64,000 nucleotides of DNA from Crocinitomix algicola (GCF_001661595.2 NZ_LYPF02000026.1:1-64000); one strand, 5' to 3'; shown: positions 42,966 through 52,690, counted from the stretch's first letter. Notes: generated by a model not told the origin, from the sequence alone. Numbers and translations are program-made.

Positions 42966-44825
42966 ATGAAAAATTTTATCAGTTTATTTATTGTTTTTTG
43001 TTGTTTTATGGGGAGTGTTTTCGCACAACCTGATCAAGCAGCAATTGAAACTAAAAATGGTAAAAAATACTATGTTCATATTGTCCAAAAGGGAAATACG
43101 TTATATGGTATCCACCAATTATATAACACAAGTTTAGAGGACATCTTAAATGCAAATGATGGTTTATCTAATAACCTCGCGCTTGGTCAAAAAGTTTATA
43201 TTCCTATTCCTGTAACAAGTCCTGTTCATTACAGTAAACATACTGTTGTTCAGGGGGAGACGCTTTACGGAATTTCTAAAAAATATGATTGTTCAATTGA
43301 TGATTTAAAATCGTTAAACGATGGTTTGTCCGAAGGCTTGAGTATTGGTCAAGTATTAATTATACCTAAAAAAGGAGGAGAAACAGCTGTTAAAACCACT
43401 GAGACATTTCAAAGTGATCCTGTTTCTCAACCTAAAAATGAATACCGTGTTTCATTGCACGACTCAATTATCACACACACTGTAATGCAAAAAGAAACCA
43501 TGTACTCTATTACTAAAAGATATATGGTTAGCCAGGACACAATTATGGCGCTTAATGATTTAAGAAGTACAAAATTGAAGAAAGGATTGGAACTTAAAAT
43601 TCCCGTTAAGCGTGTAAATTATACTGTTCTTGAAAAGGATTTGTCAAAATTATCACCAGAAGATTCAATTCTTTTGGCTATTGACCCGTCTCAATTTAAA
43701 GAAACGTATAACGTGGCCTTAATGTTACCACTTCTATTAGACAAAAATGATGCGGTGATGAGTAAGCCTGCTCGTTTAGGTGAAGTAAAAGAAATGTACG
43801 GTACTACCAAAATATCGTTTGACTTTTATCAGGGCTTTATGCTTGCCGCCGACTCATTAACGAAAGCAGGTGTTAATCTAAACATCTACATTTACGATAC
43901 AAAAAGAGATACCAACACGATAGCAAAAATTTTTGCAAAGCCTGAATTTAATGAGATGGATTTGGTAGTAGGTCCTTTATACCAAAGTACGATTTCTTAT
44001 ACGGCCAAAGAATGTGCTGATAGGAAAATTAGAATGGTATTGCCGTTTAATGCAGATGCAAAAGTACTTTACAAAAATCCGTATGTATACAAAGGGGTTA
44101 CTTCAAACATGTCCTTAATGTCAGGAACGGTTGATTATGTTTTAAAGGCCCATAAAGAGCATAACATTATTCTTGTTAAACCAACGGGTTCTGAAGATAT
44201 CGCACTCTATGAAACCGTGAAGAAAAAATTTAATGATTCTGTTAAAAATGTAAAAGGTGCTTACAATACTAAAATTATTGAGGTCGATCTTGGGAGTTCT
44301 AGTGGGAGAGATTGGAATACTATTGTAAAGTCTGATACTACAAATATTTTTATTATTCCTTCTACAAGCTTAACATTTGTTTCAGGTGCAATGGCGAGAT
44401 TAAATAAGGTGATGAACTTGAATCCTTATGCTAAAAACTTTAAAATTATTGCTTTTGGATTGGAAGATTGGAATAAATATGATGATATGGATTTAAAGTA
44501 TAGAAATCGAACTTATCAGCATTACGCATCTTATCGCTATTTGGATTATAACGCACCTCATACTGTAGATTTTATTCGATCTTTCAGAACAAAAACGGGT
44601 ACAGATCCAAATGTTTATTCAACTCAAGGTTTTGATTTTGGATTTTACTTTTTAAGTGCTTTATATCAATATGGAACCAATTTTGACAAGGCCTTAAAGG
44701 ATCATAAACTTGATTTGATTCAGAATGACTTTAATTTTAAGACAGTCGAACAAGGTTCGGGTTACGAAAATCAACGAGTTTGTATCGTGAAGTACGATAA
44801 TTATGTACTCTATCAAATGCAATAA
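42966..44825 (+). CDS. LysM repeat protein with type 1 periplasmic-binding fold
   Basis: The 619-residue product has a signal peptide (residues 1-20), three LysM domains (about 36-78, 88-130, 158-200; 'VQKGNTLYGIHQLYNTSLEDI', 'VVQGETLYGISKKYDCSIDDL', 'VMQKETMYSITKRYMVSQDTI' regions), then a periplasmic-binding-protein type 1 domain (about 240-590; 'VALMLPLL', 'FYQGFMLAADSL', 'VVGPLYQST', 'IIPSTSLTFVSGAMARLN'). LysM binds peptidoglycan, so the binding fold is held at the cell wall. The arrangement parallels LpoA-type penicillin-binding-protein activators in proteobacteria, which is an inference only. It follows guaA by 40 bases and precedes a small membrane gene by 23. Confidence 0.88.
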   Translation: MKNFISLFIVFCCFMGSVFAQPDQAAIETKNGKKYYVHIVQKGNTLYGIHQLYNTSLEDILNANDGLSNNLALGQKVYIPIPVTSPVHYSKHTVVQGETLYGISKKYDCSIDDLKSLNDGLSEGLSIGQVLIIPKKGGETAVKTTETFQSDPVSQPKNEYRVSLHDSIITHTVMQKETMYSITKRYMVSQDTIMALNDLRSTKLKKGLELKIPVKRVNYTVLEKDLSKLSPEDSILLAIDPSQFKETYNVALMLPLLLDKNDAVMSKPARLGEVKEMYGTTKISFDFYQGFMLAADSLTKAGVNLNIYIYDTKRDTNTIAKIFAKPEFNEMDLVVGPLYQSTISYTAKECADRKIRMVLPFNADAKVLYKNPYVYKGVTSNMSLMSGTVDYVLKAHKEHNIILVKPTGSEDIALYETVKKKFNDSVKNVKGAYNTKIIEVDLGSSSGRDWNTIVKSDTTNIFIIPSTSLTFVSGAMARLNKVMNLNPYAKNFKIIAFGLEDWNKYDDMDLKYRNRTYQHYASYRYLDYNAPHTVDFIRSFRTKTGTDPNVYSTQGFDFGFYFLSALYQYGTNFDKALKDHKLDLIQNDFNFKTVEQGSGYENQRVCIVKYDNYVLYQMQ

Positions 44826-44848
44826 AATTTAGCTTACACAGAATCAGT

Positions 44849-45460
44849 ATGGAGAAATGGATTGGTGATCGCATCAGTATTGTGGATCAAGATAAAAGTA
44901 CAACCATCGTTATTCATCCAATACGTGTTTGGTGGAAAGAAATTCTTTTGACACTTTGGGTTGTTTCTTTTACTTTTATTGGGTTGTACATGTTGTATCA
45001 ACTTTTAACAGGGTTTGTTGGTCTAAATTATATGGATATACCAACGGAAGAAGAATTGGATAATCAACGAATTTATGCGATTGTTTTTTTGGGGTTTTGG
45101 GGGTATTTCGAATTTAAAACTGTGAAAGCACTATTGTGGTATCGTTTTGGGAAAGAACTACTGCGGTTAGATTTAGATGGGATGACCATAAAAAAGTCCA
45201 TATTGTCATACGGTAAAGCTAACCGTTATTTTTTCGAAAATATTAAGAAGTTTGGCCAAAGAAAGCAAGAGGAAACCTCGTTTGGTCAGTTTTTTGAGAA
45301 CGCATATTGGTCAATGGGAACAGATGCTTTATCATTCAGTTATATGGGGAAAGAGAAATCCTTTGGCCGTAGGTTAAATGATAAAGACAGTCGATTATTG
45401 ATGCGTTTAATTGATGATCGAATCAAAAAATTATTGAAACAAAGTCGGAAAAGAGCTTAA
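44849..45460 (+). CDS. Membrane protein with PH-like domain
   Basis: The 203-residue protein has two membrane helices (residues about 33-55 and 75-97) and a C-terminal cytoplasmic part with the alternating strands of a bacterial PH-like domain ('LRLDLDGMTIKKSILSYGKANRYFFENIKKF'), ending in a basic tail 'KKLLKQSRKRA'. I do not recognise a specific family. It follows the LysM gene by 23 bases and probably shares its transcript. Its stop overlaps the convergent CoA-transferase gene by 4 bases. Confidence 0.6.
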   Translation: MEKWIGDRISIVDQDKSTTIVIHPIRVWWKEILLTLWVVSFTFIGLYMLYQLLTGFVGLNYMDIPTEEELDNQRIYAIVFLGFWGYFEFKTVKALLWYRFGKELLRLDLDGMTIKKSILSYGKANRYFFENIKKFGQRKQEETSFGQFFENAYWSMGTDALSFSYMGKEKSFGRRLNDKDSRLLMRLIDDRIKKLLKQSRKRA

Positions 45461-46533
45461 CGGTTAATTTTGAAAATGCTCGTTTTAACTCGTTTGGTTA
45501 ATAAATCCCCAATTTTTTCTTCTAAAATTAATTCCTGTGCTGCGGCTGAATCGAAAACTTCTTTTAAATTTTTGATGCGTGCAACAGGTACCTTTAATTC
45601 AACAAGTTCGTTAACCAGTTCCTCTGCTTTGAATTGACCTACGGCTTCTTGTAGATAGGAGGATAATGAAAGTCGATTTTCAACTCGATTTTGATTGTCT
45701 TCAAAGTTAGGGTGGTTTACGAGCTCTTTCTTATCAAGTGTCAAACATAAATTTTCGAATTGTTTATTGCTCCCAATTGCGAAGGTAACGATGATATTAT
45801 CTTTGGTAGTAAATAGTTCACCATACGGCGCAATATTAGGATGCGTACTTCCAATTCGTTCTGGAATATGGTGATTCATGAGCCAATTTGTAGCTTGATT
45901 AGCTAAAGCAGCAATTGCCGCATCGAACAAAGAAACAGCGACTTTTACACCACCTTTGTGGAGTGCATCTCGTTCGTATAATGCAGTCAGTATACCTGAC
46001 CTTAATTGTTGACCAGCAAGGATGTCAATTAAAGCTACAGGCATTTTAACGGGACCCGAATTTGGGGTACCATTCATGGACATAAATCCAGTTTCCGCCT
46101 GCAATATTAAATCGTAGGCAACCCTTTCATTCCCTTCTCCAAATCCATTTATCTCGCCATAAATAAGCCGTGGATTCATTATTTTTAGTTCCTCATAAGT
46201 CAGACCAAATTTTTTAGCATCACCTTCTTTAAAATTTACAATTAAAACATCGGCTTCTTGAATCAAGTTTTTTAATGCCGCCATTTCTTCTTGAATCGTG
46301 AAATCCATAAATATGGACTTTTTGTTCCAATTCACCGAAGCATAGTACGCCGAAACGTTTTCGTTTTCACCCTCAGACGCCAATTTCCATGAACGAGTCA
46401 CATCACCGCCTGTTTTTTTATTTTCAATTTTAGTCACTTTGGCATTCATTTCAGCAAAGAACATCCCAACTGACGGGCCGGCTAAAACGCTCGCAATTTC
46501 AATCACATTTAAGTGTTCAAAAGCATTTTTCAT
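45457..46533 (-). CDS. CaiB/BaiF family CoA-transferase
   Basis: The 358-residue protein begins 'FEHLNVIEIASVLAGPSVGMFFAEMNAKVTKIE', the usual N-terminus of class III CoA-transferases, with 'VLIVNFKEGDAKKFGLTYEELK', 'YGEINGFGEG', and the catalytic Asp in 'ALIDILAGQQ' (about residue 168). Enzymes of this type move CoA between carboxylic acids (e.g. carnitine, formyl, bile acids, alpha-methylacyl). It is slightly shorter than the ~400-residue average. Substrate unknown. It is a single gene convergent with its neighbour. Confidence 0.92.
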   Translation of the reverse strand: MKNAFEHLNVIEIASVLAGPSVGMFFAEMNAKVTKIENKKTGGDVTRSWKLASEGENENVSAYYASVNWNKKSIFMDFTIQEEMAALKNLIQEADVLIVNFKEGDAKKFGLTYEELKIMNPRLIYGEINGFGEGNERVAYDLILQAETGFMSMNGTPNSGPVKMPVALIDILAGQQLRSGILTALYERDALHKGGVKVAVSLFDAAIAALANQATNWLMNHHIPERIGSTHPNIAPYGELFTTKDNIIVTFAIGSNKQFENLCLTLDKKELVNHPNFEDNQNRVENRLSLSSYLQEAVGQFKAEELVNELVELKVPVARIKNLKEVFDSAAAQELILEEKIGDLLTKRVKTSIFKINR

Positions 46534-46628
46534 GTAGTGTTAGGTTTTTAACTTATAGGTTGCAGGACTAAAATACGGTTTAATAGCTAAATTTACGCCT
46601 CAATTTAAAATAAAACGATAAGCAAGTT

Positions 46629-48761
46629 ATGGATAGAATAACGTATATCATAAAAATAACAGGGCTATCTAAGCATAGTGTCACTAATACTGATCGCTTG
46701 TTGCAAGATAAAGCGACTATTCCGTTCATTTCGCGTTATCGAAAAGAGGCAACAGGGAATTTAGATGAAGTTGAGATATTTAAAATTCAACAAGCCGGTG
46801 ACGAGTACGATAATATACTCAAAAGACAAACCTATATTTTATCGGTTTTAAAGGAAAAAAAGATTGAAAACGCTGGTTTAATTGAAAAGATTAAGACAAC
46901 GTTTGATTTAAATCGCCTTGAAGATTTGTATTTACCTTATAAATCTAAAAGGAAAACTAAAGCTGAGCAGGCTCGCCAAGCTGGGTTGGAAGGATTAGCG
47001 AAAATCATAATGAAGCAAGAAAACTATGATCCTTTGCAAGCTGCTGGACGTTTTACTTCTGAAAACTATCCAAATTCGGAAGCTGCGATTGAAGGGGCTT
47101 TGTTTATTATCGCAGATTGGATGAATGAAAATGATATTGTTCGTGATAAGCTTAGAAAATCATTCCTAGAACATGGAGTAATACACGCCAAAGTGGTAAA
47201 ATCTAAAAAAGAAGAAGCAGATAAGTACCGCGACTTTTTCGATTTCTCTCAGCGGATTCAAAACCTCCCATCCTACAGACTTTTGGCTTTATTGCGTGGA
47301 GTAGATGAAGGCTTTATACGACTGAAAATTGAACCGAATAAAGAGTATACTTTTGCTTGGTTAGAGCGTTTTTTTATTAAAAATTCAAATGAAGCAAGTC
47401 AACTTGTTAATACCGCAATTAAAGATGCATACAAACGTCTTCTACAACCAAGTTTAGAAACGGAAACTAAAAATCATTTTAAAAACTTAGCGGACGAGCA
47501 GTCCATATTAACGTTTTCTAAAAACTTGGAAAAATTACTCTTAGCTCCTCCTTTAGGGGCAAAGCGTGTACTTGCCATAGATCCAGGATTTAAATCGGGT
47601 TGCAAGGTTGTTTGTTTGGATGAACAAGGACAGTTATTAACGAATGTCACTGTTTTTCCTCATCCACCTCAAAAAGACACGAGCAAGGCCTCTGCTAAAA
47701 TTAGTCAACTAGTACAAGCTTATAAAATTGAAGTTATAGCAATTGGTGATGGAACAGCTGGTCGCGAAACAGAACAATTTATAAAACGTATTCATTTTGA
47801 CCGAGATTTGTCTGTTTTTGTCGTTCGTGAGGATGGGGCTTCGATTTATTCGGCATCGAAAATTGGAAGGGAAGAGTTTCCTGAATTTGATGTTACCGTG
47901 CGAGGCGCTGTTTCGATTGGGCGGCGTTTAATGGATCCATTAGCTGAATTGGTGAAAATTGATCCTAAATCCCTTGGTGTAGGACAATATCAACATGACG
48001 TTAACCAAACTAAATTACAAGAAAAATTGGATCATGTTGTGGAAATGACCGTGAATAGAGTAGGGGTTAACCTGAATACGGCTTCGAAATATTTATTGGC
48101 ATATGTAGCTGGATTGGGTCCGAAATTAGCCGAAAATATAATTGAATATCGGAAGGAAAATGGTCGGTTCGAATCTCGTCTGGATTTGAAAAAAGTTGCA
48201 AGATTAGGTGAAAATGCATTTCAACAGAGCGCTGGATTTTTAAGGATAAAGAATCCGAAAAACCCACTTGATAATAGCGCTGTACACCCCGAACATTATC
48301 AGGTTTTAGTGACAGAAGTAGAACGCTTGGGAATGAAAATCGAGACGTTAATAGGTCAGCCAGAAAAAGTGAAAAACCTTAAAAACAATGTTTCCGACGA
48401 GTGGAAACAGAAAGTTGGTGAATATACTGTAAATGATATCTTTCAGGAATTGGAAAAACCTGGGAATGACCCGCGAGCAATGGCTAAAGTAATGCGGTTT
48501 TCAGAAGGAATTAAAACAATTGATGATATTAAGATTGGAATGAGATTAAATGGGGTTGTAACGAATGTAACCGATTTTGGAGCATTCGTTAATATTGGTA
48601 TCAAAGAAAATGGATTAATTCATAAGACAGAATTGTCGGATGAATATGTCAGCTCCCCTGTAGATTTTATCGCGCTACATGATCATGTCTCGGCGGTGGT
48701 GGTTTCCGTAGATATAGAAAGGAAAAGAATCGGTCTTTCCATTAAAAAGTCTCGATTCTAA
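46629..48761 (+). CDS. tex: Tex family RNA-binding transcription accessory protein
   Basis: The 710-residue product has, in order, a Tex N-terminal helical region ('ATIPFISRYRKEATGNLDEVEI' near residue 28), a YqgF/RNase H-like domain (about 315-440; 'VLAIDPGFKSGCKVVCLDEQG', 'AIGDGTAGRETEQFI', 'VVREDGASIYSASKIGREEFPE'), helix-hairpin-helix motifs ('VAGLGPKLAENIIEYRKENGRF'), and an S1 RNA-binding domain (about 635-705). Tex acts in transcription and RNA metabolism and is essential or stress-related in several bacteria. It is a little shorter than the ~770-residue proteobacterial form but has all its domains. Confidence 0.95.
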   Translation: MDRITYIIKITGLSKHSVTNTDRLLQDKATIPFISRYRKEATGNLDEVEIFKIQQAGDEYDNILKRQTYILSVLKEKKIENAGLIEKIKTTFDLNRLEDLYLPYKSKRKTKAEQARQAGLEGLAKIIMKQENYDPLQAAGRFTSENYPNSEAAIEGALFIIADWMNENDIVRDKLRKSFLEHGVIHAKVVKSKKEEADKYRDFFDFSQRIQNLPSYRLLALLRGVDEGFIRLKIEPNKEYTFAWLERFFIKNSNEASQLVNTAIKDAYKRLLQPSLETETKNHFKNLADEQSILTFSKNLEKLLLAPPLGAKRVLAIDPGFKSGCKVVCLDEQGQLLTNVTVFPHPPQKDTSKASAKISQLVQAYKIEVIAIGDGTAGRETEQFIKRIHFDRDLSVFVVREDGASIYSASKIGREEFPEFDVTVRGAVSIGRRLMDPLAELVKIDPKSLGVGQYQHDVNQTKLQEKLDHVVEMTVNRVGVNLNTASKYLLAYVAGLGPKLAENIIEYRKENGRFESRLDLKKVARLGENAFQQSAGFLRIKNPKNPLDNSAVHPEHYQVLVTEVERLGMKIETLIGQPEKVKNLKNNVSDEWKQKVGEYTVNDIFQELEKPGNDPRAMAKVMRFSEGIKTIDDIKIGMRLNGVVTNVTDFGAFVNIGIKENGLIHKTELSDEYVSSPVDFIALHDHVSAVVVSVDIERKRIGLSIKKSRF

Positions 48762-48913
48762 TCGTTATAATAAGTGTAATTACTACTAAATTTGTATTTG
48801 AAAAGGTATTGAAAATTAAATGAGAAATTCTTTTTAATAATTTGTACATTTACCTTTTAGATAAGTTGGTTTCTACTCGAATCAACGGTTGAAGTGAAAA
48901 AACAAAAAATATA

Positions 48914-50347
48914 ATGTCAAAACAGCGAAGATTAACGACAGAGGAGAAGGCGTTAGAGATTAATTTAAAACAAGATATTTACGGTTCGTTTGCAGAAATT
49001 GGTGCGGGACAAGAGGTAGCGGCAAATTTTTTTAAGGCAGGTGGATCTTCAGGAACAATAGCCTACACCCATTCTGCTTATGATATGAAAGTATCGGACA
49101 GCATGTATGGTAAATGTTCAAGATACGTTTGTGAAGAGCGACTCTTACAAATGCTGGAAAAAGAATACGCTACGTTAGAAACAACGTTACATGAACGCGC
49201 TAAAGAAAGTCGATTTTTTGCATTTGCAAATACGGTTGAATCCCTCAATTATCACAAAACAAATCAAGGTCAAGGCTGGATTGGTTTAAAATTTCAAGAT
49301 GCAATCGGACAAGCACCAAACGAGATTGTTATGCACATTAAAATGCATGACACGAGTAATAAAAGACAACAAGAAGCATTAGGGATATTAGGCGTGAATT
49401 TGCTTCATGCTGCTTATTTTGAGCATGCTAGTATTGAAGCTTTTTTAGATGCTTTAACTTATCGATTGCCTCGCTCTCGTGTGGAAATAGATATGCTACG
49501 GGTTTCAGGTGCCGATTTACAATACCTGGATAATCGGATTATTGCTCTAAAATTGGTTAAAATGGGCTTAACTGACGCGACGATGTTCGATCAAAGCGGT
49601 CAAGTATTACAACCAACCACAGCACTTTACAAGAAAAACGTGCTCTTGATGCGTGGGCGTTTTCGTCCAATGACAAAAGTACATGTGAACATGATTGAGG
49701 CTGGAACCAAATTATACCTGGACGAAGAGGATGTTGATGAAAAAAATACTGCGCTGGTTTTAGAACTCACACTAAAAGATCTAACTGCAGACGGGAAAAT
49801 TTCTGATACAGACTTTATAGATCGAGCTGAATTACTTTGCTCTATGGGGTATACAGTTATGATTAGTAACTACCTCAAGCACTATAAGATGATAGAATAC
49901 CTTTCTTTAATAACAAAAAACAAAAAGATAGGTGTTTTGCTGGGTATCTATAATCTTCAAAATATTTTTGACGAAAAATACTATAATACGCTTAATGGTG
50001 GCCTGCTAGAAGCTTTTGGTAGAGGCTTTGGTCATAACATCAAAATGTATGTTTACCCAGCTTTAAATGTAGAGACCGGCGATATTTATGATTTGGAGAA
50101 TTTTGAAATCCCTCCGCATCTAGAAGGGTTGCTTGAGTATATGCTTAAGACCAATAAAATTGCATCAATTGAAGAGTTTGATAAAAAATTATTACACATC
50201 TTATCTGATGATGTGCTTTCAAAAATTCATTCTGGCGTTTCAAACTGGGAGGAAGATGTACCAGAATCTGTAATGAAAGCCATTAAATTTTACCAATTGT
50301 TTGGGTTTAGAGAAGAAAAATTCACCAAACCAAGCATTGAAGCATAA
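48914..50347 (+). CDS. Conserved cytoplasmic protein of unknown function
   Basis: The 477-residue protein begins with 'LTTEEKALEINLKQDIYGSFAEIGAGQEVAANFFKAGG', a highly recognisable N-terminus of a widespread bacterial family. Family members are frequently misannotated as TonB-dependent receptors or nicotinate-nucleotide adenylyltransferases. There is no signal peptide and no membrane segment, which argues against a receptor. Other conserved-looking blocks are 'ALGILGVNLLHAAY' and 'LLMRGRFRPMTKVHVNM'. Function unknown. It is monocistronic by spacing. Confidence 0.75.
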   Translation: MSKQRRLTTEEKALEINLKQDIYGSFAEIGAGQEVAANFFKAGGSSGTIAYTHSAYDMKVSDSMYGKCSRYVCEERLLQMLEKEYATLETTLHERAKESRFFAFANTVESLNYHKTNQGQGWIGLKFQDAIGQAPNEIVMHIKMHDTSNKRQQEALGILGVNLLHAAYFEHASIEAFLDALTYRLPRSRVEIDMLRVSGADLQYLDNRIIALKLVKMGLTDATMFDQSGQVLQPTTALYKKNVLLMRGRFRPMTKVHVNMIEAGTKLYLDEEDVDEKNTALVLELTLKDLTADGKISDTDFIDRAELLCSMGYTVMISNYLKHYKMIEYLSLITKNKKIGVLLGIYNLQNIFDEKYYNTLNGGLLEAFGRGFGHNIKMYVYPALNVETGDIYDLENFEIPPHLEGLLEYMLKTNKIASIEEFDKKLLHILSDDVLSKIHSGVSNWEEDVPESVMKAIKFYQLFGFREEKFTKPSIEA

Positions 50348-50350
50348 TGA

Positions 50351-50959
50351 CTAGTGACTGTCGTGGATAACCTTTAAGAGTTCTCCGCGTTCATACTTTT
50401 CCATATAAAGTGGAACACCAGTTTTGTCAAAATAAGTGGTAAATCCATCCAATACACCGTTTTTATACGAAGCGTCCATGTATTTTTGATCGCTCTCTGG
50501 ATAGTGCTTTATACAGGTTCCGGTAAAAGGAATTTCATCGAGAAATGCCCGTTTTACTGTAGATCCAGGTATGGGTTGAATATCAAGCTCAGAACATTCG
50601 CATGTAATTGGTGCCGAATTTCCATTCCGCTTCTTACGTCCTCCCTCGTATAACTCTTCCATAATCACCTCGCCACCTTGGTCATAATAAGTCACTTTGC
50701 CATGTAATTTTCCGTTCATAACACCTTTTACCATATACGGAGTTTCGGTGTTAGGATAATTATAAACACATACTCCAGTATACGGAGTTTTATCTTTGTA
50801 ATATACAGCTGCGCTGTCCTTTAACTCATCACATGCGCAAGTGTCAGAAGTATTAATTTCCGACATTTCACCTTCCTCAACGAGGTTTTTTTTAGGTGCA
50901 GAATCCGAACAGTTGAACAGTAGTAACGAGGAAAGAATTAAACTGTAGTATTTCTTCAT
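50351..50959 (-). CDS. MORN-repeat lipoprotein
   Basis: The 202-residue lipoprotein ('LLLFNCSDS' lipobox, Cys about 17) contains two similar modules, each beginning with an acidic CECS/CACDELK motif and followed by 'PYTGVCVYNYPNTETPYMVKGVMNGKLHGKVTYYD' or 'PFTGTCIKHYPESDQKYMDASYKNGVLDGFTTYFD', the MORN-2/YwqK-like repeat. Conserved Cys pairs suggest disulphides in the periplasm or outside. Function is unknown. Its ATG overlaps the NlpC/P60 gene's stop by 4 bases, so they form a unit. Confidence 0.8.
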   Translation of the reverse strand: MKKYYSLILSSLLLFNCSDSAPKKNLVEEGEMSEINTSDTCACDELKDSAAVYYKDKTPYTGVCVYNYPNTETPYMVKGVMNGKLHGKVTYYDQGGEVIMEELYEGGRKKRNGNSAPITCECSELDIQPIPGSTVKRAFLDEIPFTGTCIKHYPESDQKYMDASYKNGVLDGFTTYFDKTGVPLYMEKYERGELLKVIHDSH

Positions 50960-51432
50960 GTTAGAATGTTTATCACTTTTATAAATCGTTTTACATAGCC
51001 GCTATTGTTGTAGCGAGTAACGGTAACTCCATAATGCTTCTTTGATGAGCTGCTGTGAATGAAATTAATCTCACCGTCTTTATTTTCTAGGATAATGCCG
51101 ACATGGCCAATGGTTTTAACGTTTGAATCGGTTCCCGTAAATAGAATGACATCACCTTTTCGACAAGACTTTAAAGCTGTTTCTATTCCTTCATTCTTAT
51201 AACCACCACTTGTGCGTGGTGTTGGAATGTTAAAGCGATTAAATACATAGTGAACAAATCCAGAACAATCAAAGCCTTTGGGACTACTTCCTCCATATTG
51301 ATAGCTTATACCAATTTGTTTTTGAGCAAATTGAATAATTGAATCCCGCAGATTCTCAGAATGATCTCCCGCATAAAGTTTAGAAGAGGAAAAAAACAAC
51401 CCAGAAAGGAATAGAATTATTGACCATTTCAT
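50956..51432 (-). CDS. NlpC/P60 (C40) peptidoglycan endopeptidase
   Basis: The 158-residue protein has a signal peptide (residues 1-21) and a complete NlpC/P60 domain with catalytic Cys56 ('GFDCSGFV'), His110 ('GHVGII') and His126 ('INFIHSSS'). These enzymes cleave D-glutamyl-meso-diaminopimelate bonds in stem peptides. The minimal length indicates a single catalytic domain without cell-wall-binding modules. It is divergent from the WYL regulator across a 50-base spacer, and overlaps the downstream lipoprotein gene by 4 bases. Confidence 0.92.
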   Translation of the reverse strand: MKWSIILFLSGLFFSSSKLYAGDHSENLRDSIIQFAQKQIGISYQYGGSSPKGFDCSGFVHYVFNRFNIPTPRTSGGYKNEGIETALKSCRKGDVILFTGTDSNVKTIGHVGIILENKDGEINFIHSSSSKKHYGVTVTRYNNSGYVKRFIKVINILT

Positions 51433-51482
51433 GAATGCAAAATTAATATGTTTTATAACTTTAATGAATCAAATTGTTACAA

Positions 51483-52496
51483 ATGTCAAGAATTAAGAAC
51501 GCACAGATAAGGTACCGCATCATTGATCGACTAATTCGAAATCAATACAATCCATTTCCGACAAAAGAAGACCTTAGAAGGGCCTGCGAAGAGGCTTTGT
51601 ACGGAAGTGATTCAGGTGCAGATATTTGCGATTCAACAATTGAAAAGGATCTTTTTGCGATGCGCATGGATTTTGATGCCCCTATCAAGTATAGTAAACG
51701 TGATAAAGGTTATTATTACGAAGATGAGGATTTTAGCATTGATAAAATTCCGCTTTCCCAAGATGATATTGACGCCATTAAATTTGCTTCAAATACTTTA
51801 ATGCAATTTCGTGATGTTGGTATTTTTAAGCAATTTGGCTTCGCAATTGACAAAATTTTTGATCGTGTTCACATTTCAAGCAATCCAACAGACGCCAATG
51901 TTGAAAATTATGTGCAATTTGAAACTGTCCATGATACTGGAAAAGGGAATGAAATGCTTCCAGATTTCTTAAAAGCAATTCAAGAGAAACAAGTCGTAAG
52001 CTTTCTCTATACAAGTTATGTCAGCGAAAAAACGAAACCTAGAAGAGTGCTTCCTCTTTTGCTAAAAGAGTATAGAAATCGCTGGTACTTAATTTGTTTT
52101 TCCCTTGATAAAGAAAAAGTAATGACTTTTGGTCTAGATCGAATGGCCAACCTCCAAGTTACGGAAGATACCTACTTGCAGAAAATTGAATTTGATGCAG
52201 AGAATTATTTTAAAAACTCAATCGGTATTACGGCAAATGACAGTCTTCCTGAAAAAGTAATCTTTAAAGTCGATAAAATTGGATCAAAATACCTTGAATC
52301 ACAACCCTTGCATGCGAGTCAAAAACTCATTAAAGAAGGAAAATCAAGAAATACATTTAGTTTAAAAGTTATCGTTTCAGAAGAACTAAAACGGACGGTC
52401 TTGTCTTATGGCTCTCAAATAGAAGTGGTTAAGCCCAAAGAGCTTCGTGAAGAAATTAAAATTAAAGTTTTGGAGATGCATGAGATTTATGGATAG
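51483..52496 (+). CDS. WYL-domain transcriptional regulator
   Basis: From ATG 51483 the product has 337 residues: a DeoR-like winged helix at the N-terminus ('SRIKNAQIRYRIIDRLIRNQYNPFPTKEDLRRACEEAL', residues about 2-75), a helical linker, and a WYL domain (about 150-230; 'VVSFLYTSYVSEKTKPRRVLPLLLKEYRNRWYLICFS'). WYL domains bind nucleic acid or cyclic oligonucleotide-type ligands and regulate DNA damage, defence or metabolism genes. A slightly longer TTG-started frame exists at 51474. It is divergent from the C40 peptidase gene; targets are unknown. Confidence 0.9.
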   Translation: MSRIKNAQIRYRIIDRLIRNQYNPFPTKEDLRRACEEALYGSDSGADICDSTIEKDLFAMRMDFDAPIKYSKRDKGYYYEDEDFSIDKIPLSQDDIDAIKFASNTLMQFRDVGIFKQFGFAIDKIFDRVHISSNPTDANVENYVQFETVHDTGKGNEMLPDFLKAIQEKQVVSFLYTSYVSEKTKPRRVLPLLLKEYRNRWYLICFSLDKEKVMTFGLDRMANLQVTEDTYLQKIEFDAENYFKNSIGITANDSLPEKVIFKVDKIGSKYLESQPLHASQKLIKEGKSRNTFSLKVIVSEELKRTVLSYGSQIEVVKPKELREEIKIKVLEMHEIYG

Positions 52497-52553
52497 GTTA
52501 TTTTTTCATTAAAAAAAAATCAAAATCATACTGGTCATTTTATTTAGTTTGGC

Positions 52554-52561
52554 TACTTTTG
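52554..52561 (+). promoter_or_regulatory. TAnnTTTG promoter box of the SRP RNA gene
   Basis: TACTTTTG fits the Bacteroidota -7 box and ends 2-5 bases before the 5' end of the SRP RNA. Confidence 0.55.
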
Positions 52562-52563
52562 TG

Positions 52564-52663
52564 CCGGGTAAGTCTTGTACGACCAGCTCCTGTTGAATCC
52601 CCCAGGGTGGGAACACAGCAAGGGTAAATGGTTGAGCGGTGCGATACGAGTAGCTTACCCACT
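52564..52663 (+). ncRNA. ffs: Signal recognition particle RNA (4.5S-type)
   Basis: About 100 nt. The closing helix GGGTAAG (52566-52572) pairs with CTTACCC (52654-52660). The apical part contains the conserved symmetric and asymmetric loops of domain IV, CCCAGGGTGGGAA then ACAGCAAGGGT, the binding site for Ffh. A TACTTTTG promoter box precedes it and a hairpin terminator follows at 52691. SRP RNA with Ffh targets membrane proteins to the translocon. Ends are approximate. Confidence 0.88.
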
Positions 52664-52690
52664 TTTTTTGACATTAACATCCCATTATAT

